A stretch of DNA of 64,000 nt from Breznakia pachnodae (GTDB lineage Bacteria > Bacillota_I > Bacilli_A > Erysipelotrichales > Erysipelotrichaceae), in the NCBI RefSeq assembly GCF_030814225.1, contig NZ_JAUSUR010000004.1, positions 248,001-312,000 of the forward strand, given 5' to 3'. Below, piece after piece: positions 43,024 through 51,627 of this stretch; position 1 is the stretch's first letter, and every line of letters begins with the position of its first letter. The position numbers were made by a program, and so were the translations under genes. The notes under the pieces were generated by a model. It searched no databases. It worked only from the letters and a program-made list of their open reading frames with translations, and was not told the origin of the DNA.

Positions 43024-44015
43024 TATTTTGGCAGCACAATTGTAAAGATTGTTCCTCGCTCTTTACGTTTTACTCTCATAAATCCATTATGAGATTGAAT
43101 AATACTTCTGCTGATATATAAACCAAGACCAAATCCCTCTTGGTTACTTACTTTGTTCCCTCTGTAGAAACGTTTGAAAATCAGATGTTCTTCACCTTCA
43201 TCAATTCCAATTCCATTATCTTCTATCTGAATCTGGGCAAACATATCATTCTCAATAATTGATATCTTTACAACTCCATCTTCTTCACTGTACTTAATAG
43301 CATTCTCTATTACATTAATCAAGGCTTCTTTCATCCACTGGAAATCATGTAATGTTTCATAATCGGTTGATTCATCAATTTCTATAGAAACATTCTTTAA
43401 TTTTGCTTTATCCATTGTTACTTCAACAGCATCTTTTAGTGTATTGGCAAGTGATTGTTTCAGAACTTTTAGTTGGATAATCTTACCTTCAATTCTAGAC
43501 ATCTTAATAAAACTCTCTGTCAAAAAGGATAATGACTCCATTGAGTTTTCAACACTTTTAATATACTCCTGTTGTTGAGGAGTGGTTTCTTCCATCTCCA
43601 ACAATTCTAAATATAACTTCATATTTGCTAAGGGCGTACGCATCTGATGTGCAATATCATTAATCAATAATCGAATTTCATCTCGATCATTCCGTATCCC
43701 TTCTTCTTGTTGTTTATATAAAACACTTAACCTCTGCAGTTGGTGTTGAATCTTTGAAGTAATATAATCTTCATTGACAATAAACTCCCCTATACTTTCT
43801 TGATTGATAAGCTTATCAACAATCGCTGATACTTGTATCAGTTCCTGTTGAATCTTCTTTTGTTCTCTTAAAATAATCAGATAAGTACATACCGCAAAGA
43901 TACAAGCAACAATAATTAATTCATAATTCTTCTCTATAATTCCATAAACACTTGCTGTGATAACAAGCACAAGAATCATAATAATAGAAGAATACTGTTT
44001 TAACTTATCTTTCAT
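43023..44015 (-). CDS. Sensor histidine kinase, small-sensor (BceS-like) type
   Basis: About 330 residues. Two closely spaced helices (about 10-50) leave almost no outer loop, as in intramembrane-sensing kinases. A HisKA motif (INDIAHQMRTPLANMKLYLE, phospho-His) and a HATPase domain with N-box (NVIENAIKYS), DNGIGI and GFGLGL follow. The start is placed at 44015 (MKDKLKQYSS), 1 bp after the response-regulator stop; the longer frame overlaps that gene by 62 bp. Such kinases respond to antimicrobial peptides through a partner ABC transporter, which here lies directly downstream. Confidence 0.88.
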   Translation of the reverse strand: MKDKLKQYSSIIMILVLVITASVYGIIEKNYELIIVACIFAVCTYLIILREQKKIQQELIQVSAIVDKLINQESIGEFIVNEDYITSKIQHQLQRLSVLYKQQEEGIRNDRDEIRLLINDIAHQMRTPLANMKLYLELLEMEETTPQQQEYIKSVENSMESLSFLTESFIKMSRIEGKIIQLKVLKQSLANTLKDAVEVTMDKAKLKNVSIEIDESTDYETLHDFQWMKEALINVIENAIKYSEEDGVVKISIIENDMFAQIQIEDNGIGIDEGEEHLIFKRFYRGNKVSNQEGFGLGLYISRSIIQSHNGFMRVKRKERGTIFTIVLPK

Positions 44016-44016
44016 A

Positions 44017-44682
44017 TTATTCACCAAAACGATATCCACTACCAAACACATTTTTAATATATGCTTTTGGATCATCATCTAGTTTTTTTCTTAGTCTACT
44101 GATCGTAACCGTAACCGTACTATCATCAACATATTGTTCTTTTGAATCCCAGATTACTTCAAGAATGTTTTCTTTTGTTAGTACTCGGTTCATGTTTTTC
44201 ATTAATAGATACAAAACATCAAACTCTTTTGTAGTTAGACTAATAAGGTTATCATGAACTTTTACTTCACGTCGATCTACATTCATTTCCAGTCCATTAT
44301 AAGTTAATATTTTTTTCTTATATTCATTTCGACGCAGCACTACTTCAATTCGTTTTAATAACACCTGCATCGAAAATGGTTTCACAATATAATCCTCACA
44401 ACCTTCATCATATGCTTTAATCATATCAATTTCATCATCTCTTGCTGTTAAGAAGATTACTGGTAAGTATCGATCTGATGGAAGATAGTTACACACTTCA
44501 AAACCATCGCCATCTGGTAATCCTATATCCAATAGCAAAACATCAATACGCTCATTTTTCAGCATTTGAATGCCTTCATATGTCGTATATGTCTGAACTA
44601 CTTCATAATTAGATTTCTTAAGTAGTAACTTAATTGCATTATTTAATTTTTTATCATCTTCTACAATTCCTATTTTTGTCAT
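44017..44682 (-). CDS. OmpR-family response regulator
   Basis: 221 residues: receiver domain with acidic pocket (VEDD), phospho-Asp in VLLLDIGLPDGDGF (about residue 51) and Lys in VKPF, then an OmpR/PhoB winged helix (LTTKEFDVLYLLM ... DDSTVTVTISRLRKKLDDDP). It is co-transcribed with the kinase and probably controls the ABC exporter genes next to it. Confidence 0.93.
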   Translation of the reverse strand: MTKIGIVEDDKKLNNAIKLLLKKSNYEVVQTYTTYEGIQMLKNERIDVLLLDIGLPDGDGFEVCNYLPSDRYLPVIFLTARDDEIDMIKAYDEGCEDYIVKPFSMQVLLKRIEVVLRRNEYKKKILTYNGLEMNVDRREVKVHDNLISLTTKEFDVLYLLMKNMNRVLTKENILEVIWDSKEQYVDDSTVTVTISRLRKKLDDDPKAYIKNVFGSGYRFGE

Positions 44683-44808
44683 TGTTGTCTCCTACTACTA
44701 TAAACTTATCTTACCATCTGCTATTTATTATGTAAAATGCTTGTCATGAATCATAGATTTATTAGAATGCTTATGATAGAATTTGATTGAATAAAGGAGG
44801 TTTCCTAT

Positions 44809-45216
44809 ATGTTAAGAGAAGTTGCAGAAAAGTACTATGAACAAGGATATAACTGTGCGGAAGCGATGCTTCGTGCAGGGAATGAGTATTATAACTTACA
44901 GTTACATGATAGTGATATGAGAATGGTAGCAGCATTTGGTGGAGGATTTCAAAGTGGTGATATCTGTGGTGCTTTGTCAGGATCAGCATGTATTATTTCA
45001 TGTAAATACATCGAGACAAAAGCTCATGATAATCAAGAGGAATTAAAAGCCATCACCCAAAAATTAATGGATACATTTGAAGCAAGAATGAGTTCAAAAT
45101 TATGTAGTGTAATTAAACCGATTTATTATACACCAGAAGTAAAGTGTAGAAATACCGTTGGTTTAAGTGCTGAGGTATTAGAATCAGTAATTCATGAATT
45201 TGAGGAACAAAAATAA
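44809..45216 (+). CDS. C_GCAxxG_C_C-family small redox-type protein
   Basis: 135 residues with the family's conserved cysteines: YNCAEAML near the start, GDICGALSGSACIISCKY in the middle, and SKLCSVI and VKCRNTVG later. The spacing suggests a metal or cluster site, but no function has been established for the family. It is monocistronic, divergent from the two-component operon, and has a strong AAAGGAGG ribosome site. Confidence 0.85.
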   Translation: MLREVAEKYYEQGYNCAEAMLRAGNEYYNLQLHDSDMRMVAAFGGGFQSGDICGALSGSACIISCKYIETKAHDNQEELKAITQKLMDTFEARMSSKLCSVIKPIYYTPEVKCRNTVGLSAEVLESVIHEFEEQK

Positions 45217-45234
45217 TATAATAGTAATATTTAA

Positions 45235-45274
45235 AAACACCAATTAGTTGCATTACGTAACTGATTGGTGTTTT
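45235..45274. terminator. Bidirectional terminator
   Basis: AAACACCAATTAGTT (45235-45249) pairs with AACTGATTGGTGTTTT (45259-45274) with one mismatch. T-rich tails occur on both strands. It lies between two converging genes. Confidence 0.8.
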
Positions 45275-45281
45275 ATTCTCA

Positions 45282-47522
45282 TTAATTTTCTTTTTTCTTC
45301 TTAGTCAGATAGATAACTGCAATTGCTGATATTAGCATTGCACCAAACAATAACATTGTTTGAGTACTATCTCCGGCTTCTATGGCTTCTGTTTCACTTG
45401 TTTTGTTTAAATCAGTAGTCGTATTGTCTGAATCTTGGATTTTTTCATTTATAATTTGATAATCTTCTTCAGATAATCCAACCACTTCTAATTCACCATC
45501 ACCATTTGACACTATTTCAAATTCAATATTTTCATTAAATGTAAGATAACCAGCAAGACCTTTACTTTCTCTTAATACATAATTTCCTACACTCAAGTTG
45601 TTAAAAACTATTTCTCCATCTTCATTTGAAGTTTCTGTTGTAGTCTGATTAATATCTTTATTTGTAAGTATGAACTCTACACCTTTTAATGGATTTGAAT
45701 CTTCATCGGTTTTAAAGAAACCTACATTAATAGTTTTTAAGGTATTAGTAATTGTATAGTCATTACCATTATTATTAACTGCAGTCGTATAGATATCACT
45801 TAGTGATTCCTCATGAATTGAATATATGAAATTCTCTCCTACATTATTATATAATGGTAAATTCACCGTTTCACTTGTATCCTCACCAATCACCTGATTA
45901 AACTTCGATGCCCAATTGTTTTTAGCACTAAGTTCTATTGGTGTACTTTTTGTCCAAACATCTGCATCTGTTGTATTATCTCTTGTTACTGTAAACAAGA
46001 TATTATTTGGTCGTAACTGATAATTATTATCTAAATCGTTCCATACTTTATTTACTGACAGCTCAGTACCTGGTGCTTTCACTGATGGGATTGGGAAATC
46101 AAGCAACTGTGATGCTGTGTATGTATTCGCCTGCAATGTTGTCTGTCCATTAGCACGATACCATAGATCTGGCTCAAAATTGTTTGCTTCAGTATTAATT
46201 CTAACTTTATAAGTAAGTGTAATTTTTTGATTTGCACCTAAATTTATATGACTCATACTTATTGTATTATTTACTTCTTCTACTGTTACACCATTCAATA
46301 AATCAGCATCTTCCACCCATGTTCCATCAACTTTTTCATATCCTGTTAGTTCATAGTCTGCACTAGTAAATACACCATCTGTCTTTTGAAGCAGAATTTG
46401 CTCTCCCATAGGATCAGTTGCTTGTCCTTCAAAAACAGTGTTAAATACATTGAATGAAATCTTATCTAAGATAGCATCTAATCCTGATAAATCTTCTGGG
46501 ATTTCATAATACAACCTTGAGGAAGATGCGATATTTAACGCCACAAATTTACCACGAGTACTTGGCTGCGATGCTACTGAATATACTTCATATCCCTTAT
46601 CTTTTAAATCAATTGCTTTCCCTACTGTATATTCTGCTAATAATGTACTATCTTGAGGCGTCAAAGATGCAGGTATCGGATCAAAACTAGTACGAATAAA
46701 ATTATCACTTGCCCTTACATAAATATCATTAGAATTTCTGTCATAATCCTTATAATAATTTGTCATTGAATAGTTTCCATTAGAAACAATTTCTCCATTA
46801 TTTGTGTAACTTGTTGCACCTGATGATTCAGGATATACAATATTTGCACTTCCATCTCCAATATGAATAATAATCTTTCTAGCATCCACTCTTGAATTGG
46901 TTCCTTCCATAACATCCTCTGCTGCAAACAACCCTCTTTGAATAAAGGTACCAGAATGCTTTGATTCTACTCCTACAAAGTTTACAAGATCATCTACATT
47001 TGATCCTAATGGCATTGTTTCAATATTCTTGTTGTATTTTACAATTCCTACCTGTAGTACTGGGTCATTTCCATTTTCACTTTGAGTTGCCCAAGATACG
47101 GTATCTAAAAACGAGTTAACTGCTTCTTTTGCATTTTCTAGTTTTTGACCTCGCATTGTTGAAGAATAGTCCATAACAATCACTAAATCTACTGGTTCAT
47201 ATTTTGAATTACCTTTTATATCTAATGTAACATCAAATAAACCTTGAACACTTGAATCCTCACTAACATACTTTTTAAGATATGCCTGATCATCATAATT
47301 TACATATTGTTCATCATCAAAACTTACTTCTTGTGTATTTCCATAATCATAATTAACAGTATTTCCATTCACTACTGAATTCTTCAGATATTCACCGCTA
47401 TCTGTATTTTCATATTCAAAATTTCCTATTGTATCTGCTGCTACTCCCTGGACAAATACAAAAGCACTTATCATAATTGTGCATAATAAAACAATTCCTA
47501 ACTTCCCTTTACTTTTCATCAT
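45282..47522 (-). CDS. VWA-domain wall-anchored adhesin (pilus-tip-like) with Cna-B/SpaA repeats
   Basis: About 746 residues. The signal peptide (KGKLGIVLLCTIMISAFVFV) is followed by a VWA domain (about 110-350) with the MIDAS-like VDLVIVMDYSSTMRGQKL, where the fifth position is Thr instead of Ser. Then come a DUF11/Ig-like stretch, a Cna-B domain (TELSVNKVWNDLDNNYQLRP) and one SpaA repeat (INVGFFKTDEDSNPLKGVEF ... RESKGLAGY). The C-terminus is IEAGDSTQ, a membrane helix and KKKKEN. The order VWA then Cna-B resembles tip adhesins of Gram-positive pili, but no pilin operon or sortase is adjacent. The start is ATG 47522 behind GGAAAGG; a GTG two codons earlier is possible. Confidence 0.87.
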   Translation of the reverse strand: MMKSKGKLGIVLLCTIMISAFVFVQGVAADTIGNFEYENTDSGEYLKNSVVNGNTVNYDYGNTQEVSFDDEQYVNYDDQAYLKKYVSEDSSVQGLFDVTLDIKGNSKYEPVDLVIVMDYSSTMRGQKLENAKEAVNSFLDTVSWATQSENGNDPVLQVGIVKYNKNIETMPLGSNVDDLVNFVGVESKHSGTFIQRGLFAAEDVMEGTNSRVDARKIIIHIGDGSANIVYPESSGATSYTNNGEIVSNGNYSMTNYYKDYDRNSNDIYVRASDNFIRTSFDPIPASLTPQDSTLLAEYTVGKAIDLKDKGYEVYSVASQPSTRGKFVALNIASSSRLYYEIPEDLSGLDAILDKISFNVFNTVFEGQATDPMGEQILLQKTDGVFTSADYELTGYEKVDGTWVEDADLLNGVTVEEVNNTISMSHINLGANQKITLTYKVRINTEANNFEPDLWYRANGQTTLQANTYTASQLLDFPIPSVKAPGTELSVNKVWNDLDNNYQLRPNNILFTVTRDNTTDADVWTKSTPIELSAKNNWASKFNQVIGEDTSETVNLPLYNNVGENFIYSIHEESLSDIYTTAVNNNGNDYTITNTLKTINVGFFKTDEDSNPLKGVEFILTNKDINQTTTETSNEDGEIVFNNLSVGNYVLRESKGLAGYLTFNENIEFEIVSNGDGELEVVGLSEEDYQIINEKIQDSDNTTTDLNKTSETEAIEAGDSTQTMLLFGAMLISAIAVIYLTKKKKEN

Positions 47523-47563
47523 TTTCACCTTTCCTTGTTTACTCTAATCACTAGTATCCTAAC

Positions 47564-47597
47564 TTTAATAATAGTGACTAATATCACCATTATTAAA
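47564..47597. promoter_or_regulatory. Inverted repeat with 14-bp arms upstream of the VWA adhesin
   Basis: TTTAATAATAGTGA (47564-47577) and TCACCATTATTAAA (47584-47597) are inverted repeats with one mismatch and a 6-bp centre, about 45 bp before the start codon. It could be an operator or, in the transcript, a 5' hairpin. Confidence 0.5.
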
Positions 47598-47847
47598 ACA
47601 CTATATACCTTAATAACCAACTAATATGAATTAAAAAAAGAGAAGAAGTATAGTTTCCCCTCAATGTTTTAAACATTTACAATATGGTAGCCTGATACAT
47701 TTGATGTTGTCTACATCATTAACTTTGCACTATGCATAGGTTTTCATCCTCATTTCTTATGAAACCTTACAGAATGCAGTTTTAATAATTCAGTATATGC
47801 TCTCAACAACTTGGTATTTATTATTTATTCTTCACTCTTGTTATCCT
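47598..47847. other. Intergenic region without a recognisable gene
   Basis: AT-rich sequence. It includes the palindrome AATGTTTTAAACATT near 47663 and a small dyad GATGT/ACATC near 47705. I see no ORF with a ribosome site and no terminator or riboswitch I recognise. Confidence 0.3.
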
Positions 47848-48357
47848 TTAATTGCATGTATATCCACCAGACTCTAGATTCTTAATATAGGTTGATAGTT
47901 TAAAACCATCTTCTTGATTACCTTTATCTAAATACTTGTCATCTTCAAAATATGCCAACACATCTAAATAGCCCCTTAAATCAATTGTCTCTAAATCTAT
48001 CGTAGTTTCCATTATAATTACAAATTCCCCTGTTTGAGGATATTCAATAGTTGCTTCACACCCCTCTAACTTTTCACATTCCTCTTTTTGATCTTCCTGA
48101 TAATGCTTTAAAACATCAACATACTCATCCCTGCTATATATACTCATATAAATATTTGTGCTATTCTCATCAAAATAATACATAACTGTATGTGTGTAAG
48201 TATTTATTCTATCTCCATCATACTCAAACGTTCTCACTAGCCTCACAGGTAGATCCTCATCCTTATAGGAATCATCTGGAAAACAAACTATCTCTCCACT
48301 TTTATCACACCCTACTAACATACAAAACATAAATATAATCCCTAATAATTTTCGCAT
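47848..48357 (-). CDS. Small lipoprotein of unknown function
   Basis: About 169 residues. The start MRKLLGIIFMFCMLVGCDKS is a lipoprotein signal peptide with lipobox LVGC, so the protein should be lipid-anchored on the outer face of the membrane. The mature part has Cys pairs (CEKLEGCEATIEY and a C-terminal GGYTCN) and resembles no family I recognise. The start is placed at 48357, just behind GAGGGG; the frame is open five codons further. Confidence 0.7.
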   Translation of the reverse strand: MRKLLGIIFMFCMLVGCDKSGEIVCFPDDSYKDEDLPVRLVRTFEYDGDRINTYTHTVMYYFDENSTNIYMSIYSRDEYVDVLKHYQEDQKEECEKLEGCEATIEYPQTGEFVIIMETTIDLETIDLRGYLDVLAYFEDDKYLDKGNQEDGFKLSTYIKNLESGGYTCN

Positions 48358-48590
48358 ACTGTCCCCTCTCATCTTTAATTATTATCTCTTCTATAATAAC
48401 ACAAAAAAGTATGTAGAACATCACAGTAAACTATAGCAGTAACAAACCCATGACTACTATTTGTATTCAAACTTTTGATTCAGAATTGATACCTTCAAAT
48501 AGTGATAATACTCATGCTTATTTATATGTTAATGAGCAATGAATTAGCTATCATTACGTAAATAAAACACCTTTTTTTTATCTATATTTA

Positions 48591-49598
48591 TTAATAAAGA
48601 TTTTCAAGAATAGAAACTCGATAGCTCCCTTTCACAATAAGAAATGAAAGAATTGTTGATAATAGGATTGTGCCCATTGATACAATTAAATTAGCTTGAA
48701 CAACATGTGTAAGAGCGGCAATTATCCAAACATGACCACAATAAATCAAAGTAGACATTGACCGTAGCACTCTTGTGTCTGACAACTGTGATTTCGTTTG
48801 AAGTAAAAAAGCAAATAGAAAGAATGTTAGTGGAATCAAAGATAAGTACATTGAAGACAAATCAGTGAGTAGATGTTGGTACTGAAGAGTATATACCTCT
48901 GCACATAACAAAACTGAACTGATAACTAACCCTACTCTAATAAAGCTTGTTCTAAATCTAGGAGTATATGCTAAGATTGCACCAATCACAATATAAATAG
49001 ATACAAAGAAGATTCCATTTCTGGTAGTATCAAATATTTGAATAATTACTAAATTAATGGAATGCAGGAATGGAACTTGTTCTAAAACAGGACTATACAT
49101 ATTTGATAACATTCCAATAACATATAGAAGAAAAGTAATTAGCATTGTAACTGGCATTCTAACTTTTTTGAATATTAAATATACAATCCATGTTCCCATA
49201 AGTAATGCGGGTAAAAACCATAGATGATAAACGCTACCATTTAAAAATAGATTTTTAATGAAATAAACAGAATTAAAAAGATTATCACTATTTAAGGCAT
49301 TTATATAAATAATTGGTAGATACAGAATTGTCCAAATTAGATATAGTTTTAAGATTCTAAAACTATATCTTTTCATAATCCCAAGTTCTTCTTGCTTAGT
49401 ATCAGATGACCGTATTTTTTTAAATAAGAAATAACTTGAACAGCAACAATAAAATGGTACTGCAATACGAGCAAGTATTTGAACAATAACTAAATTTAAA
49501 TCTGGAGCAATTTCTTGAAATGGAAATGTGTGAATACAAATAACTAACAATGAACTCACATACTTCGCTATATCAATCGCAAAATATTGTTTTTTCAT
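48591..49598 (-). CDS. Acyltransferase-3 family membrane protein
   Basis: 335 residues with about ten predicted helices. The N-terminal signature AIDIAKYVSSLLVICIHTFP and later HLWFLPALLMG are typical of the acyltransferase-3 (OafA/WecH) family, which acylates wall or surface sugars and related molecules. The substrate is unknown. It stands alone, between the lipoprotein gene and an HTH gene. Confidence 0.83.
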   Translation of the reverse strand: MKKQYFAIDIAKYVSSLLVICIHTFPFQEIAPDLNLVIVQILARIAVPFYCCCSSYFLFKKIRSSDTKQEELGIMKRYSFRILKLYLIWTILYLPIIYINALNSDNLFNSVYFIKNLFLNGSVYHLWFLPALLMGTWIVYLIFKKVRMPVTMLITFLLYVIGMLSNMYSPVLEQVPFLHSINLVIIQIFDTTRNGIFFVSIYIVIGAILAYTPRFRTSFIRVGLVISSVLLCAEVYTLQYQHLLTDLSSMYLSLIPLTFFLFAFLLQTKSQLSDTRVLRSMSTLIYCGHVWIIAALTHVVQANLIVSMGTILLSTILSFLIVKGSYRVSILENLY

Positions 49599-49706
49599 AA
49601 CTGTTTCCTCTCTCTTTTGAAAACTGTATGCTTGTATTATTATATTAACACATTAATATTGATAATGATAGAAAATTATTGATTTTATTTATATTCAATA
49701 AATAAT

Positions 49707-49764
49707 AAAAGAATGCAATTAATAGATTCTGAACTAAAATCAGACTATATAACTACATTCTTTT
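49707..49764 (-). terminator. Terminator downstream of the HTH gene
   Basis: AAAAGAATG (49707-49715) pairs with CATTCTTTT (49756-49764), with an inner CTGA/TCAG stem. T residues follow on the minus strand. Confidence 0.65.
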
Positions 49765-49786
49765 TATTATAAACCTTATATATTTT

Positions 49787-50224
49787 TTAATATTTCATCA
49801 AAGCCATATATCGCTTTACCATTATCGCGAACGTTTTAAGATCCTCTTTTCTTCTTAGAATCATAATAATATTATCCGGCTTTGATTCACTCTCTATAAT
49901 ATGAACGTTTCCACCCTTATCTATCATTTCAGATATATCATCCAATATCTTTTGAATTTCATCATCAATATCCTTATGATCAAACAAGGATTTAGAAACT
50001 AACTCTGAAATGTGATGATATGAAATAACATGATGCTCTTCTTTGGGAATACCAAAAACACGAACCATTGCTGGATAAGTGGTTAACCATACATTTCCAC
50101 TTTTTCGTATTTCATCAGGATTAAATTTGTTACGTTCGACCGCTTTTCTAATTGTATTCCCATCAGAGAATCCCCATTTTTCTGCAGCTTCACTAAACGT
50201 TAACACTTCACTTAAATCAATCAC
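49787..50224 (-). CDS. Small protein with N-terminal helix-turn-helix
   Basis: 145 residues. The first about 55 residues (LTFSEAAEKWGFSDGNTIRK then AVERNKFNPDEIRKSGNVWL) look like the HTH modules found in plasmid- and phage-linked DNA-binding proteins. The C-terminal part (about 75-145) is acidic and helical, then beta-like, and I do not recognise it. It follows the EIIB-like gene by 54 bp on the same strand, so it may be co-transcribed and could regulate the group. Confidence 0.65.
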   Translation of the reverse strand: MIDLSEVLTFSEAAEKWGFSDGNTIRKAVERNKFNPDEIRKSGNVWLTTYPAMVRVFGIPKEEHHVISYHHISELVSKSLFDHKDIDDEIQKILDDISEMIDKGGNVHIIESESKPDNIIMILRRKEDLKTFAIMVKRYMALMKY

Positions 50225-50278
50225 AATAATCCTCCATATCTCTTTATCATTATAAAGGTTCTATAATATGAAGTATAG

Positions 50279-50662
50279 TTAAAATGGTGTTTTTTCTTTT
50301 ATATCTGCTAATGCTTTTTCTCCATTCATTCTACCAAAAACTAACATATCAATAGAATCAACCGGAATTCCATATGGTTCAACCACTTTCATTACCTCAC
50401 CTTTTAAATGGCGCATCTGAGGAGCAATCCAAATTCTAGCTAAACGTTCACCTAGATTATTTTTAATCATATATTCTTCTCTTATGAATGTAGTAGGACC
50501 ATAAGCTAATAATAAATCATACTTTTTATCAAGTTCCTCATAGTTTTTTAGTATTGAATCAATATCATCTACTAAGATATTTTCTCCCTCAGCTGCCTGT
50601 TTAATCTTCAAGCAGAAGAAACTAGAGGTTCCTCCTCCAGAACAACAAATATAAACTAACAT
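50279..50662 (-). CDS. Orphan lactose/cellobiose-type PTS EIIB-like protein
   Basis: 127 residues. The N-terminal YICCSGGGTSSFFCLKI corresponds to the phospho-Cys loop of EIIB-lac/cellobiose proteins, and IWIAPQMRHLKGEVMKVVEP then IDMLVFGRMNGEKAL to their C-terminal half. EIIB normally passes phosphate from EIIA to a sugar in EIIC; neither partner is nearby. Its start overlaps the stop of an alpha/beta hydrolase gene by 7 bp, so the two are coupled. It may serve a distant PTS or a regulatory role. Confidence 0.8.
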   Translation of the reverse strand: MLVYICCSGGGTSSFFCLKIKQAAEGENILVDDIDSILKNYEELDKKYDLLLAYGPTTFIREEYMIKNNLGERLARIWIAPQMRHLKGEVMKVVEPYGIPVDSIDMLVFGRMNGEKALADIKEKTPF

Positions 50663-51495
50663 GTCAATTCCTCCTTTATAAATCTTTTTGACTCTGTAAT
50701 AAATTCTTTTTCTTTATCTTCAAATACTGCGTGTCCACAATTCGGGTAGAGATGAAATTCAATATTAGGGTTTTGAACTTCGTATATTACATCTACTATA
50801 TTTTTTGCAATACATATCTTGTCATCTTCACCTTGAAGAATCAAAGTAGGTATTTTTATATCTTTAATTACATCAGTAAAGAAGTGTTTAAAAAACCAAT
50901 CTGACATTGCTGCAGTGTGACGTAAAGAATTTGATGAATTGAATGATGAATAGATATAATTTGATATTAATTCATCTTTAAAAAATAATTCAGGAGTTCC
51001 TTTAAAAGAAGATAATACCTTTATTAATTTGGATGATACTTTAGAAGTATAGTTTCCTTTCATACCATCAAAGAGTTCTATTGCCTGTCTGCGGTTAAAT
51101 AAGATTGCAGGACTGCTTAAAATTACTTTATCTACTAATACACCTTGTTCTATAGAAAGGCAAGCTAAGCAACCACCAAAGGAACAACCAAACAATATTA
51201 CTTTATCCAGATTGAATCGTTTTTTCATATCATTAACAACTAGTGATACATCATCTGTAATTAACTGAATGCTTAATCCCTTTTGCAAATCATAAAGCGA
51301 TTCGCCACTTCCTCGCTGATCAAAATATACGCAACAATAGTCTTGATGGAAAGATTGAAAAACTGGTAGTTCCATAATTGCCTTTGCACCACTACCAGGT
51401 CCACCATGAAGAAAAAGAACACCAGTCTTTGAGTTCAATTCCCCTTGAGCATATACTTGTAATTCACAATTATTAATTAATAATTTATAGTTCAT
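50656..51495 (-). CDS. Alpha/beta hydrolase, proline-iminopeptidase-like
   Basis: About 279 residues with HGGPGSG (oxyanion region), YFDQRGSGES, nucleophile elbow GCSFGG, LILQGEDDKIC (acid) and a final His in PNCGHAVF. This set is typical of proline iminopeptidase-like hydrolases, which release N-terminal residues or cleave esters. The start is set at 51495 (MNYKLLINN), behind AAGGTGG. It heads a small unit with the EIIB-like and HTH genes, and a clean operator-like palindrome lies just upstream. Confidence 0.85.
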   Translation of the reverse strand: MNYKLLINNCELQVYAQGELNSKTGVLFLHGGPGSGAKAIMELPVFQSFHQDYCCVYFDQRGSGESLYDLQKGLSIQLITDDVSLVVNDMKKRFNLDKVILFGCSFGGCLACLSIEQGVLVDKVILSSPAILFNRRQAIELFDGMKGNYTSKVSSKLIKVLSSFKGTPELFFKDELISNYIYSSFNSSNSLRHTAAMSDWFFKHFFTDVIKDIKIPTLILQGEDDKICIAKNIVDVIYEVQNPNIEFHLYPNCGHAVFEDKEKEFITESKRFIKEELTC

Positions 51496-51509
51496 CTTAC
51501 CACCTTCGG

Positions 51510-51529
51510 TTGTCACTACTTAGTGACAA
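51510..51529. promoter_or_regulatory. Perfect palindrome at the hydrolase promoter
   Basis: TTGTCACTA (51510-51518) and TAGTGACAA (51521-51529) with a 2-bp centre. On the minus strand it directly follows a TATAAT box. The 2-base centre rules out a simple RNA hairpin with full arms, so a DNA operator is the better reading. Confidence 0.6.
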
Positions 51530-51579
51530 TTATATAATATCACTATATTCTCCTTTATGCAATTCATTAATCATAATAA

Positions 51580-51621
51580 AAATCATTAAACATAACTACT
51601 AATAGCTATATCTAATGATTT
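51580..51621 (-). terminator. Terminator of the met operon
   Basis: AAATCATTA (51580-51588) pairs with TAATGATTT (51613-51621). TTTT follows on the minus strand, just after the metH stop. Confidence 0.65.
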
Positions 51622-51627
51622 CATTTA

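Noticed and set aside
49658-49685. Fur-box-like sequence upstream of the acyltransferase gene (TTGATAATGATA...ATTATTGA)
   Set aside because: Only about 6 of 8 arm positions match and the region is very AT-rich, so a chance match is likely.
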